Shown here: piece by piece, positions 36,401 through 45,220 of the stretch
Position numbering within the stretch: position 1 is the first letter of the stretch
How the letters are laid out: each line of letters starts with the position of its first letter
Source: Planctomycetota bacterium
GTDB taxonomy: Bacteria > Planctomycetota > Planctomycetia > Pirellulales > Pirellulaceae
NCBI GenBank assembly: GCA_026692865.1
Contig: JAPLNI010000042.1
Span: 111,179 to 175,178 of the forward strand
DNA length: 64,000 bases
Direction: 5' to 3'
Program-made: the position numbers and the translations under genes
The notes under the pieces: model-generated
What the model saw: only the letters and a program-made list of their open reading frames with translations
Database searches by the model: none
What the model was told of the DNA's origin: nothing

Positions 36401-37671
36401 CGCTCGGTGAATCAAAAAGCCAGGAAGCTGGTGAAATACTCTCCGCCTTAGTTCCAGCCGCACTTCAGTCCCCTTGGATTGCTCGCGCTCTAATCTCATC
36501 AGCAACCTCGCACTCAAAAGTGTTGATCTCCGCTTGCCTTTCCGAGCTCCAATTAAAACCAGCGAAGAGTAACAACCAGCCAGCAATCGCACTCATCTCG
36601 GATCTACTAGCAACCGCACAAAGTAACGCAACGGATGTAGAGGAAGATCTAAAGAAAGCGATGATGGCATCGCAAGATGATTCGGACTGGACCGTTCCTC
36701 TGACAATCGCTTGGGTGCGCAGCCAGTCGCGAACAAAAAACGAATCCGATTCGGCGATCAAAGGTACCATCCAAAAAGTTTACAAGCGAGCTGTCGCTAC
36801 AGTTGAATCAGAAGAGGCGGAAGAATCCGCACGCTGCACGGCAATTGATTTGCTCGGCAATGGGTTAGGGAAAGCAGAGAACGAGCAAGCGATACTATCG
36901 AACTTGCTGTCTCCGAGAGTGCCGTTAAAGGTGCAGCTAGCGGCAGTAGAAAGTCTGGGGCGTTTCTCCAGCGATGATCGCTTCAATCTCGTGTTTAGCA
37001 AATGGCCATCACTTTCTCAGAACGCACGCAACGTTGTGATGAGTGAGTTCATTCGATCGCGAGGCGGGCCCGAAGCAATCCTTGCTGCAATTGAAAGCAA
37101 GACTGTAAGCACAAGCGATCTAAGTCCAGCAATACGACAGCAATTGCAATCAACTGGCAGCCAGTCAAACCGCGCCAAAGTCAGTCGTGTTTTGGGAATC
37201 GATGCATCTGTTGATCGGAATGAATTGGTCTCTAAGTATCTTGCGGCTAACATCCAAGTGGTCAATGTTGATAATGGTCAAATCTTATTCAAACGATTAT
37301 GTAGTGCATGCCACTTGCCAACAGAGCAAGGGCAAATGGCAGGACCGAATCTATCGAACCTCACCGATAGAAGCCCACGTGCCCTAGTCGAAGCAATTCT
37401 GAATCCCAATCGAGCGGTCGATCCTCAGTATCGTAGCTACTTGGTTCTTCTTGAGAACGGAGAAATTCGAAACGGGACGATCGCCGAAGAGATTGGCGAT
37501 ACCATTACACTCGTTCAAGCAGATGGAAAACGCGTATCGATAGCGAGACGCGAGATCGAAGAGATTCGGAATACTGGGCTATCGCTAATGCCCGAAGGCA
37601 TGCAAGCGGAGCTAACTCCGCAAGGCATGGCTGACATCATTGAATACATTCGGTCGAAACTTGGGAAGTAA
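33406..37671 (+). CDS. Exported fusion: ceramidase-like, PVC-type dehydrogenase, HEAT, cytochrome c
   Basis: A 1421-residue exported protein (signal peptide FYYRAVCLAAFLFSANCSHA). Residues about 35-470 match the N-terminal domain of neutral/alkaline ceramidases (AGFAKIDVTPNEPIRMAGYG; zinc-type CSTHTHCGPD and NYACHCTTLGGDH). From about 480 comes the PVC-type membrane-bound dehydrogenase beta-propeller (IQLVASEPLVIDPINIAFGA; D-x-DGDG repeats SDTDGDGTFDH and RDTDGDGRADE). HEAT-like helical repeats follow (about 880-1260), then a C-terminal cytochrome c domain with CSACH at 1299-1303 and the family tail ILNPNRAVDPQY. ATG 33406 has AAGGA 8 bp upstream; an earlier in-frame TTG at 33352 lacks support. 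Likely a periplasmic redox enzyme acting on an amide-linked lipid or polyol. Confidence 0.9.
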   Translation: MFNAFRTRYRIFCLFYYRAVCLAAFLFSANCSHANEMPASWMAGFAKIDVTPNEPIRMAGYGNRDRPSESIDTPLFVRAMALRNQSLPIHLIFSVDTIGLPGEMTSALAEQIEKKHGLPRSQIVFCSTHTHCGPDLASELSNIFAKALDSGEVTVGLRYRDLLSKAILEGADKAIEDLAPANLAFAQGSVGFAANRRVLKDGRWSNFGVQADGPVDHTVPVLRITDEKGTLRGTVFNYACHCTTLGGDHFGINSEWAGYAANQIESTHKGSVALCTIGCGADANPLPRGKMEHVQQHGLSLATEVLRLLASPMTEIDQSVSATFGYAGLSFDLPTAEELVKLAEHATPQVRRKAVHLQSVLKEHGRLPATYPVPIQSWKFGDQLTMVFLGGEVVVDYAIRLKKELNAPSLWVTAYANDVMGYVCSERMRREGGYEFDTSSVYYNLPGPWAAGTEELFIKRIKEVTADRGRTAALAPDAALKTIQVADGLEIQLVASEPLVIDPINIAFGADGKLWVVEMGDYPLGTNDPSAAGRIKYLSDTDGDGTFDHATSFLEGLAYPTGVHPWKDGVIVSCAPDIFFARDTDGDGRADEQETWYTGFPLANPQHLVNGFTYGLDNSLHLASGDNLGELKSIRTGETVNASGRDVQIWPATGAIGTTSGRTQYVRSRNDWGEWFGNDNSRPMYHYPIEDRYLKRNSAVKYSGNMQFLFDPPSAPPVFPRSETVDRFNDLFAANRFTSACSAMILRSSALGKQFQDAAFICEPVHNLVHMSQLSQSNSSYHAIRRSEESKSEFLTSTDTWFRPTRIAEGPDGMLWLVDMYRDVIEHPEWIPESWQKQLNLRAGSDKGRIYRILPKSANETLRNPASVLPRLDKSSTEELARSLESDSGTMRDLTQQLLLDRDDTKSDDTKSTAQTLEQLARSSDSPQARLHAIWSLEAMHELSDDILEKALQDSHFGVVRSAILICERRLEGSKAFLSTFKLLTTNPDPRVQLQLALTLGESKSQEAGEILSALVPAALQSPWIARALISSATSHSKVLISACLSELQLKPAKSNNQPAIALISDLLATAQSNATDVEEDLKKAMMASQDDSDWTVPLTIAWVRSQSRTKNESDSAIKGTIQKVYKRAVATVESEEAEESARCTAIDLLGNGLGKAENEQAILSNLLSPRVPLKVQLAAVESLGRFSSDDRFNLVFSKWPSLSQNARNVVMSEFIRSRGGPEAILAAIESKTVSTSDLSPAIRQQLQSTGSQSNRAKVSRVLGIDASVDRNELVSKYLAANIQVVNVDNGQILFKRLCSACHLPTEQGQMAGPNLSNLTDRSPRALVEAILNPNRAVDPQYRSYLVLLENGEIRNGTIAEEIGDTITLVQADGKRVSIARREIEEIRNTGLSLMPEGMQAELTPQGMADIIEYIRSKLGK

Positions 37672-37705
37672 GATTTGTGCAGATTCGTTAATTCCGCAGC
37701 AGTCA

Positions 37706-39082
37706 TTACTTCTTAGGTGCGGCTTCGTATCTTTGTTGATTACTGTCACCGTATTGGAGTGCTTTCATCCCCTTACGGCTTATGTTCCAATCAGCGGAAT
37801 CCACGCTTGACGATTGTTGAAGGTTATCTTCACCACGTCGGCGAAGGGCTTCGTTATCGAGACGTTTTCCGTTGGACTCAAGGTACTCCGAGTTTGACTT
37901 GAGAAGCGCTTTGGCTTCACTGATTTTGCCCGCATCGCGAAGTTCTGTTGCTAGGCGATTTTGTTCGTTGGCGATTTGGAGGACACAGGATGACATCACT
38001 TCTTTGTTGATAGCCCCCGACGCGATCTCTTTCGATTTGGTGAATCGCACTTCGACACTACTGGTGAGATGATCATTGGTCTCAGTGATCATATTCTTGT
38101 AGTCAGCGGATACGTCCACAACTTTGCGCGAACGCTCAGCTTCGCCAAGTGGTATTTCGCATTCCACAACAAAGTAACGCTCTTGTTTTGCATAAAGCTG
38201 CCCAAGCTTGATGATGACTTTCTGGCCAGAAATTTCCGCTGGATATCCGAGGACCTTCACGGGGCGAATCCCTTCAGCAAAATCGGCTACAACAGAAATT
38301 TGTTGAGCAATAACGCTTTGCACATCCTGAAATTCGTTCTGGAAAACCGTAGTAAGGTACTCGGGATTTTCGATGAAAGCGTGGTTGCCGCTGCTGGCCG
38401 AAGCAAGACGTGTCATTAAGTCTTCGTTGTATCCTGAGCCAAGTCCAAGGGTGGTGACGCTGATCCCCTCGTTGATCAGCGACTTACCGAGATCTCCAAG
38501 CTCAGCCGGCGAGGAGGGCCCGATATTTGCCTGGCCGTCGGAGAGCAAGATCATTCGGTTCACCTGTTTGTTAGTAAGAAACTTCCGAAGCTCGACTGCT
38601 CCTTGCACTACTCCTGCGTGCAGCGCGGTGCTTCCTTGCGCTTGGATCTGCCGAATTTTTTCACGAATCATTGATCGATCAGATGCTTTGGTTGCGGGGA
38701 CTAAGACTTGCGCACGGTCGTCATAAGTGATGATCGAAACAATGTCGCTGTCTTGTAGTAGATCGACGGCTTGGATCGCGGCCCGTCGTGCATTCTCAAT
38801 CTTGGCGCCACCCATCGAACCAGATTGGTCGATTACGATGGCGACGTTAACTGGCAGTCTCTCCTTTGACTTCGGAATATCAAAACCTGTCAAAGCAATT
38901 CGCAGGTGATTTTCAGCGGCTTTGCTGCCGTCCACGTTAGCACCCAAGTCGCCATCGCCAATCACCATGACCGGGCTTGATAAAGCAACGTTCAGTTTGA
39001 TTTGATCGCCAAACGAATGTGGCATAGGTAAGACAAACGAGGCAGCGAGCGACGCTAGCATAAGAAAAGATCGGATCAACAT
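37706..39082 (-). CDS. Exported VWA-domain protein
   Basis: A 458-residue protein with a signal peptide (FLMLASLAASFVLPMPHSFG). The von Willebrand A domain (about 78-245) has an intact metal-ion-dependent adhesion site: DQSGSMGG (D85, S87, S89), a Thr in the STALHAG loop, and Asp in LLSDGQANIG. The C-terminal half is beta-rich, ending in a helical region with Asn/Gln-rich sequence, as in the Ca-activated chloride-channel-like VWA proteins of bacteria. An AAGGAG SD lies 8 bp before the ATG. It converges with the ceramidase fusion gene, 34 bp apart. Likely an extracytoplasmic protein-interaction module; the ligand is unknown. Confidence 0.92.
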   Translation of the reverse strand: MLIRSFLMLASLAASFVLPMPHSFGDQIKLNVALSSPVMVIGDGDLGANVDGSKAAENHLRIALTGFDIPKSKERLPVNVAIVIDQSGSMGGAKIENARRAAIQAVDLLQDSDIVSIITYDDRAQVLVPATKASDRSMIREKIRQIQAQGSTALHAGVVQGAVELRKFLTNKQVNRMILLSDGQANIGPSSPAELGDLGKSLINEGISVTTLGLGSGYNEDLMTRLASASSGNHAFIENPEYLTTVFQNEFQDVQSVIAQQISVVADFAEGIRPVKVLGYPAEISGQKVIIKLGQLYAKQERYFVVECEIPLGEAERSRKVVDVSADYKNMITETNDHLTSSVEVRFTKSKEIASGAINKEVMSSCVLQIANEQNRLATELRDAGKISEAKALLKSNSEYLESNGKRLDNEALRRRGEDNLQQSSSVDSADWNISRKGMKALQYGDSNQQRYEAAPKK

Positions 39083-39501
39083 CGAATAAACTCCTTCAAA
39101 ACAAGATGAGGTTGTGCAGAAAAGCTGAGCTCAGCAAGACAGGACTTTGATTCTTGATTTGCTCAAGGCTATCGACGGAAGCAATTACTGGTCCGACTCC
39201 CAGAAGCAGAAAGTTTTTTTTGAAATCGAGTTAACTCGACAACGAATTTCAACAAAAGTACGAAAACAGTCCACTACGGCAACCCGTGAGGATGTTGAAC
39301 TCAGCGGAGTTTACTGCTCGTCTCGCGGAATCAATGTCGGAAACTGCCGATTGAGGTCAAACCAATCCGTCGAACAATTCGTCAAAAAATGATGTGGGGG
39401 GCTACTCTTGCAGGGATACCTGACCATCAGCTGACTTGGGTAAAGCTTTTCGGCCAAGTTGACTCAATCTTCGTACTAGATTTCCCCAGTGTGACAGTTA
39501 A
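39083..39501. other. Intergenic between VWA and apbE genes
   Basis: About 420 bp upstream of the VWA gene, which reads away from it. It should hold that promoter. An 81-codon plus-strand frame with TTG start (39147-39392) has no ribosome site or protein-like composition. Nothing else was seen. Confidence 0.5.
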
Positions 39502-40479
39502 CTAATTGCTTGTGGTCCAAGTCGCTTCATCAACGTTGCAAGTAACAATCTCGACATCGCTTTGACGTTTCGATGGTAGGATTGCAACCATGCCAGTCTC
39601 GGGATGCTTCTCGCAATAGGCGATTGCGCGATCAATGCCCATGACGTAGAGTCCTGTCGCTAATGCATCAGCCCATGCTGCCGATGGATGGAGGATTGTT
39701 ACGCTCAGCATCCCACTCGCAGGCCAACCTGTTCGTGGGTCAATGATGTGGCCGTATCGGATTCCGTTGTAGTAAAAGAATTGATTCGCAGGCCCACTCG
39801 TACCAATTGATTTGTTTACCAACCTTAACGCGCCGAGCTGGATTTTAGGTTGCTCAGGATGCGACACGGCAATTCGCCAACCAACACAACTATCAATATC
39901 GTATCGGTTCCCTTTGGCGATCACGCTACTTTGGCCACCATGAATCAAGAAGTCTTCAACCCCGCCACCCTTGAGGATTTCACTTGCACGATCGATTGCA
40001 AACCCTTTACCAATACCGCCAGAATTGAGCCGCAAACCTTCTCTATTGAATTTCACTATCTGATTCAATTGATCGAGTTCAACGTGCTGCATCCCTACCT
40101 TTGAAAGAGCTTCTTCGATTTGCTGTGGAGTCGGATGGTGTCCTTGTCGTCTTGAAAACCCCCAAGCTTCCGACAAGCTGGCAGCGGTCATATCGAATGC
40201 GCCTCCCGTTGCATCAAAGACGTCGCGAGCCAGTTTGATAAGCGACGCAACATCAGCTGAAACGCGCTCGGGCGATCGTTCTGCGTTTCTATTCAATCGA
40301 GAGAATTCGCTCTCTGGCTTGTAAACGCTTAACGCAGCCTCCAGCCCCTGGATTACATCAAGTGCAGAAAGAGCCGAGTCGCCACCATGAATGGGAAGCC
40401 CTTCATTGAGCATAACGTGGAACTGGCAAGCCATCATCCAACGACCAATCTCCAGTTGACGATGAATTTTCGTTGGCAT
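39502..40479 (-). CDS. apbE: FAD:protein FMN transferase
   Basis: A 325-residue ApbE-family flavin transferase that covalently attaches FMN to Thr of target proteins (for example NqrB/C or RnfD/G). Motifs present: RWMMACQFHVML at the N-terminus, GGAFDMTAASLSEAWGF, the FAD site NSGGIGKGFAID, GGQSSVIAKG, the nucleotide/metal segment HIIDPRTGWPA, and ADALATGLYVMG near the end. No signal peptide or lipobox is seen at the N-terminus, unusual for proteobacterial ApbE, so it may act in the cytoplasm or the start may be further upstream. No Nqr/Rnf genes are adjacent. Confidence 0.94.
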   Translation of the reverse strand: MPTKIHRQLEIGRWMMACQFHVMLNEGLPIHGGDSALSALDVIQGLEAALSVYKPESEFSRLNRNAERSPERVSADVASLIKLARDVFDATGGAFDMTAASLSEAWGFSRRQGHHPTPQQIEEALSKVGMQHVELDQLNQIVKFNREGLRLNSGGIGKGFAIDRASEILKGGGVEDFLIHGGQSSVIAKGNRYDIDSCVGWRIAVSHPEQPKIQLGALRLVNKSIGTSGPANQFFYYNGIRYGHIIDPRTGWPASGMLSVTILHPSAAWADALATGLYVMGIDRAIAYCEKHPETGMVAILPSKRQSDVEIVTCNVDEATWTTSN

Positions 40480-40825
40480 TATGTAGTCGACTCTGAATAT
40501 TGATAAAAATTAAGCTATTGAAATCGTATAGAATAACACTTGGGTGGTATCGCCTCTGAAAGAGTTTAAACCAAGATTAACCCGCGCCGGACGGATATGC
40601 CCGAAAGGGATTCAGGCTCGCAAAAGTGAGCAGCTAGGTAAGAAAAAAACAATATAATCGCATGCAAACCTTTTACCATGATTAGAAAATTTAGAGCTAA
40701 GCTAACCGGTAGCTGGTGATCTTCACGCGAGCCCTAAAACTGAGATTTCATTTACTACGCTCGTATGCCCATTAAGGTTATAATTCGAGTATCAGTAAGT
40801 GCCTCGTGAGAGGGACGATTCGCCG
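40480..40825. other. Intergenic with small hairpins, upstream of apbE and cytochrome c' gene
   Basis: About 345 bp between divergent genes. A stem of 6 bp with an AAAA loop is present (GCTCGC at 40616-40621, GTGAGC at 40626-40631), preceded by CCC-GAAA-GGG (40600-40609) and followed by an A-rich run. This could be structured RNA in either direction, but it matched no riboswitch consensus I know. Confidence 0.35.
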
Positions 40826-41926
40826 ATGTACCATGTTTCAGTGGCTTCCTGTCGTGAATTACTTTTTTACAAAGTAACTAATATGCATCACCTTGGACAC
40901 AAAATTGCTCGACACCGGACTTTCTTGCCCGAGCTATGCTTGTTCGGTAGTTTCTCGAAAAAGTCAGCTTTTTTCCTCTTAATTGCATTTGCTACTTCTA
41001 CTTGCGTTTATGCACAAACAGTCATTCGCAAGCCACAGCGAGCGACTCCACCAAATCTCGAAAAAGATGACTTTCAGGGTGTTTTTTTTGAAAAGGTAGA
41101 AGAGCAACTGGTCGGCTCACCTCCGGAGGCGGGCGTGATGGCCGGTGCGACTAATTCGAGTTTGCAGTCGTCATCGGGCGGAGCGGCTTCCAACCCGGGA
41201 TCGGCTAATGATGGAAATCGGAATGGAGCCGGGGCTGTTTGGAAGGAACGCATCAGTCCCCAGTCGATCGAAGATTTGGTAAAGGAAACCAAACTGCGAC
41301 TGGATGGGGTGATAACAACGCCTGCGAAATTCAGCGCCGGTGCTTTCAAGGACGCCCGTCGCAATTTTACGTTGCTTGCGACCTTGTTCGCCGTGATCGA
41401 GCTTTATCCGGAAAAAGTCAAGTGGCAAGCCTCCGCTCCGGTGGCTCGGGCAAGATTCTCGCGAGTCGCAGCGAACACCAAAGTTGGATCAGCCCCTGCT
41501 TATAACGAGGCAAAGCTTCGGTTGGACGACATTAATTCGATGCTCAAAGGAGCAACCCTCACTGATCCATCGCCGGCGGTTGAAATCGCTTGGACCGAAA
41601 TTGCCGATCGAATACCGAGTATGCAACTTCTCGAATGGGGCTTCCGCGAAAATCTATCAAGTAAGGTCTCTTCGGAAGATTCGTTTTCGCAGAATCCCGA
41701 GGAAATATTGAAGTTCGCGGAACTGATAGCCATGCTAGGTGAAACGCTGTACCAACCAGGAATGACCGACGGAGATGACGACGAATATAAAGCACTTGCG
41801 AAGAAAATGATTGACGAAGCTACCAAGATCACCCAAGCAGTGAAGCTGAATAATCCAACCATGGCACGTGAAGCTGCTGGCCAAATCGACCAGTCTTGTA
41901 ACGCATGTCACAGTTCGTACCGATAA
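40826..41926 (+). CDS. Exported cytochrome c'-like protein
   Basis: A 366-residue protein. An uncleaved-looking N-terminal extension precedes a signal peptide (KKSAFFLLIAFATSTCVYA), then a low-complexity Gly/Ser/Ala segment (MAGATNSSLQSSSGGAAS). Helical sequence of the cytochrome c class II type follows, with the heme-binding motif SCNACHSSYR at the very C-terminus. In cytochrome c' proteins the CxxCH also lies last, on the fourth helix. ATG 40826 has AGAGGG 10 bp upstream; ATG 40883 would give a more usual signal-peptide length and is possible. The role is probably electron transfer or gas binding outside the cytoplasm. The next gene, 228 bp downstream, encodes a membrane coiled-coil protein. 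Confidence 0.82.
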   Translation: MYHVSVASCRELLFYKVTNMHHLGHKIARHRTFLPELCLFGSFSKKSAFFLLIAFATSTCVYAQTVIRKPQRATPPNLEKDDFQGVFFEKVEEQLVGSPPEAGVMAGATNSSLQSSSGGAASNPGSANDGNRNGAGAVWKERISPQSIEDLVKETKLRLDGVITTPAKFSAGAFKDARRNFTLLATLFAVIELYPEKVKWQASAPVARARFSRVAANTKVGSAPAYNEAKLRLDDINSMLKGATLTDPSPAVEIAWTEIADRIPSMQLLEWGFRENLSSKVSSEDSFSQNPEEILKFAELIAMLGETLYQPGMTDGDDDEYKALAKKMIDEATKITQAVKLNNPTMAREAAGQIDQSCNACHSSYR

Positions 41927-42154
41927 ACTGACAAATGAAATCTCGGTCCATCGCAGCCAGATAATCGACGGCTTAATCCCGATAATCGATACGAAACCGG
42001 TACCAAATGCCTTGGTATTTACCGTAGTCCCTGCGGATCTTGGGTGATTGCTTGACACTCCCGGGGCGTCGACTTAGTATCGGATAGAAGCAAAAAGTGC
42101 GGTTTGAATTGTTTCTGCCGCAAATTCCCTCTTTGATCAACCTGCGCACGACCT

Positions 42155-43657
42155 ATGGAACTTACAGGAATCCTTTTTCTGGTACTGGTCGTGCTTGGAC
42201 TGGCATTGTTTATATTCTTTGCCGTCAAAGCTTTTTCCGGTTGGGGCGTCCTTTATACAGTAACGCTCAGCTTTCTTCTGATCTTCACGATTCTCTTTCT
42301 ATATCTGTCGGCAAACGTCGCTCAACGCCGAATTGCTTGGGTAAAGGTGCATGACACGCTTAAAAAGGAAGCCCAAACTCTTACAGCACAACTGGAAGTT
42401 CTTAAGTTCGGAGAGATGAATCGCCCGACCTCCGACTTGAATAGCCTGCTCCCTTTGGTTAACGAGCTAAGCCGACTCACCGTGGATCGCGGTCGTGTTT
42501 GGAGAAACGCAAACGTTGCCGAGTTCAAAGCCGACACCGTTCGATTAACGATGGCACCGAATGCTCCGCCCGCACCTATGCCCGGCGGAGTGGCCCCGGC
42601 CGTTAAACCTCTAGCAAACGGTGATCTCCCAGCCGAGCTACTTGTCTATGCTTTCGGAGAGCGCCCGGGAACAGACGGCAAGAGTGTTGCTAGTGTTTAT
42701 TTAGGTGAATTTTTTGTTGCCGAAAGTCAGGGAGGTAACGCTGTCCTCCGCCCTCTACAGCCTCTCTTGCCACAGCAGATTGCCGCAGCCTCAAGCGGGC
42801 AATTCCCCACATGGAGTGTTTTCGAATTGATGCCTCTCGATTCGCATGATGCATTTTCGGTTATCGGTAGCAAACGATCCAACGAAGCAGAATTCGGTCG
42901 AATGGATCCTGAAGCAATCTCGCGACTCTTTGGTATCCCTCTGGACCTCGTTGAACGATTCGAGAAGGATCCTTCTGCCTTTAAAGATGGGCCTGAATTG
43001 CGAAAGGCTCAGTTGTTGCGATCGTACCTCCGTGACGGTACCCGAGCACCCGAGAACGAACTTGCAGAAAATGTTTGGCTGCGGATCGAGTTTTTGAAAG
43101 AGCACACGGTTGATGTCGACAGCAAAGAAGAACGAAATGCTTCTGATGGTGGCTACTTTGATTCAAGCGGACGAACCGTCGACGCTCGACTGAAACGGCC
43201 AAGCGACAAAGGTCCGGTTCCGTTCATTGTCGGTCAGCAAGTAGTTTTCGCGAAAAAGCCTGCCGAAGAATTGATCGCCAGCGGCGTTGCCAAGCTGATC
43301 GAACCCATATTTGTCAGGCCTGTAAATGACTACATCGTTGGTTTCCGCGAGGCACGCAGCCGCCAGATTCGCGCGATCCAAGATGCAGACCTTGTACGCC
43401 GTGAGATTGCTCAAGGCGAAGCGACCAACAAACTCGGGCAAGAACAAATCGTGAGCCGCCAAGCGGAACGCCAACTGCTCGACGCCGATCTCGCCCAGTA
43501 CACCAAAGAGCGCGATGTGATTGCTGCCGAGGCCGCTCGGCTGGAAACGAAAGTGGCCGAAGTTAAATCAGAACTCAGCCGCCTCTATCGCTCCAGCCAA
43601 GAGCAATATGATCGCTTGGTAAAGCGGCAGCAGCAACTCAAGCAAGCAATCCCCTAA
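42155..43657 (+). CDS. Hypothetical membrane coiled-coil protein
   Basis: A 500-residue protein. Two transmembrane helices lie at the N-terminus (about 4-26 and 30-50: LFLVLVVLGLALFIFFAVKA and TVTLSFLLIFTILFLYLSAN). A mostly polar central region of about 350 residues contains an NAPPAPMPGG linker. A long C-terminal coiled coil at about 405-500 has heptads of Leu/Ala/Ile among Glu, Arg and Gln. I do not recognise the family; it looks like a planctomycete-specific envelope or scaffold protein. Its N-terminus makes it a membrane-anchored rod with most mass on one side. Monocistronic or co-transcribed with the cytochrome gene. Confidence 0.8.
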   Translation: MELTGILFLVLVVLGLALFIFFAVKAFSGWGVLYTVTLSFLLIFTILFLYLSANVAQRRIAWVKVHDTLKKEAQTLTAQLEVLKFGEMNRPTSDLNSLLPLVNELSRLTVDRGRVWRNANVAEFKADTVRLTMAPNAPPAPMPGGVAPAVKPLANGDLPAELLVYAFGERPGTDGKSVASVYLGEFFVAESQGGNAVLRPLQPLLPQQIAAASSGQFPTWSVFELMPLDSHDAFSVIGSKRSNEAEFGRMDPEAISRLFGIPLDLVERFEKDPSAFKDGPELRKAQLLRSYLRDGTRAPENELAENVWLRIEFLKEHTVDVDSKEERNASDGGYFDSSGRTVDARLKRPSDKGPVPFIVGQQVVFAKKPAEELIASGVAKLIEPIFVRPVNDYIVGFREARSRQIRAIQDADLVRREIAQGEATNKLGQEQIVSRQAERQLLDADLAQYTKERDVIAAEAARLETKVAEVKSELSRLYRSSQEQYDRLVKRQQQLKQAIP

Positions 43658-43928
43658 AGCTTTGACTAACCCGCCCTAACCACATGAAACTAACAGTGGT
43701 CTGTATCTTCGTGACAAGTTTTGCTAAAAACTCTCGTTTCATCGGTGTACATTGGATTCGCAATTGATTCGAGACTCTCGACGTCAGACCTGAACAGACT
43801 AAGTCGCCGCCCCCAAAAGCGCTCTGAACCCTTCCTGGGGGTATATTGACTGTTCACTGAATCTGGTCGTTAAGTCGTCGAGCACGCGAACTACCTTAGG
43901 TAGTGAAAGTAAGCGAGTAACACTGTCC

Positions 43929-44882
43929 ATGCCAAAGATCTCTGTTTGCATTCCGACATATAACAGTGCCAAGTTTATTCAACCTTGTCTTGAGTCGGTT
44001 TTAAATCAGACGCTCACCGATATCGAAGTAATCGTAAGCGACAATGCATCGACCGACGATACGACAGCCATCATTGAGTCCATAAATGATTCTCGCATCC
44101 AACTCTACCGGCAAACCCAAAATATTGGATCCTGCGAAAACTTTAACTTCGCAATTTCCGAAGCAAAAAGTTCGTTAGTCAAATCATTTTGCAGTGATGA
44201 CATAATGATCCCTAACCTGCTGGACAGGCAGAAGGAGATCATGGATGCATATTCTCATGTTGGAATAGTCTCCTGCTATTCACTTGTCATTAACGCAGAC
44301 AAAGTTCGATGGGTCTGGGAGGTCACCCCCGGCTACGAGACCGGAGATCGGATACTGTGCAATTCGATCAAAACGCTAACGAATCGCTACGGCGGACCAT
44401 CATCATTCATGTACCGTCGAGAGGCCATCAAAAATCAAAGGTATGAAAAACAATATGGATATATTCCCGATGTGAAGCTACCAGCGATGATTATGAGAGC
44501 AGGCTGGGATTACTATGGCATTCCTGACGTCGGAATCAAATACATCTGCCATCCGAACCAAGAAACACATAGCGTAAAACATCGTGAGTCAGCCGAATGG
44601 CTCCAGCTGATGAATGATTTTTCGGTTTTTGATGTGACGGCGTTAATCGCCTTGATTAGCCGAGGCCTAGAGGAAGAACTTGAAACAATTGCCTACCAAT
44701 ACGCGGCATTATCGTCTGTGGTCTCGTTAAACGAAAGCTACCAGCTAATGCGACTCGCAAAATCGCCGTCTGCAAAAGAGTCAGCGCGAAGAATCTTTGA
44801 AAAGTTACTTCATGCGAAAATCTCAAGTGGTACAGAATGTTTAGAACCAGACTGGCGAGCATTTCTCATGAACAACAACTGA
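43929..44882 (+). CDS. Glycosyltransferase family 2 (GT-A fold)
   Basis: A 317-residue protein whose first 110 residues match GT2: PKISVCIPTYNSAKFIQPCL, QTLTDIEVIVSDNASTDDT, then the metal-binding acidic pair in FCSDDIM. The C-terminal half is helical with a predicted acceptor region (GGPSSFMYRREAI). It would transfer a sugar from a nucleotide-sugar donor to a lipid- or protein-linked glycan at the cytoplasmic face of the membrane; no transmembrane helix is seen. It stands at the left end of the glycan island. Confidence 0.93.
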   Translation: MPKISVCIPTYNSAKFIQPCLESVLNQTLTDIEVIVSDNASTDDTTAIIESINDSRIQLYRQTQNIGSCENFNFAISEAKSSLVKSFCSDDIMIPNLLDRQKEIMDAYSHVGIVSCYSLVINADKVRWVWEVTPGYETGDRILCNSIKTLTNRYGGPSSFMYRREAIKNQRYEKQYGYIPDVKLPAMIMRAGWDYYGIPDVGIKYICHPNQETHSVKHRESAEWLQLMNDFSVFDVTALIALISRGLEEELETIAYQYAALSSVVSLNESYQLMRLAKSPSAKESARRIFEKLLHAKISSGTECLEPDWRAFLMNNN

Positions 44883-45220
44883 TTTGTACAGAACTCACCG
44901 AAGCCCTCAGTCAATATGCATCTCACACATGTACATCTAATCATACCAACAGGTGCCAACGACGAGAGAAAAAATGAGCATTCCACATACTTTGGGCGAT
45001 TGATACTAAGTTCTGCTCGCTTGACTTGTTGCCGAACGACCACTTAAAGAGCTTGAATAATCTCAGTCGTTGCCTTAGATCCCAGATCTGCATCCCTCTC
45101 TGCCACGATTCCTGGAGGCCTCGAATCTAATTCTAAAGCGATCAATATCTTGTAGGGCGGTAATCGTATTTTTAAGAATCAGAGCCTCCGACAAGATTCA
45201 ACTGAAGCTGACAAACAGTA
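44883..45220. other. Intergenic between convergent glycosyltransferase genes
   Basis: About 340 bp between convergent genes. No clear terminator hairpin, repeat or coding frame was seen. Confidence 0.5.

Noticed and set aside
39147..39392. 81-codon frame starting with TTG
   Set aside because: No ribosome site, polar composition without domain; overlaps the likely VWA promoter region.
40591..40640. Candidate riboswitch (cyclic-di-GMP or similar) upstream of apbE/cytochrome gene
   Set aside because: Small hairpins with GAAA and AAAA loops are present, but conserved core sequences of known classes are missing.
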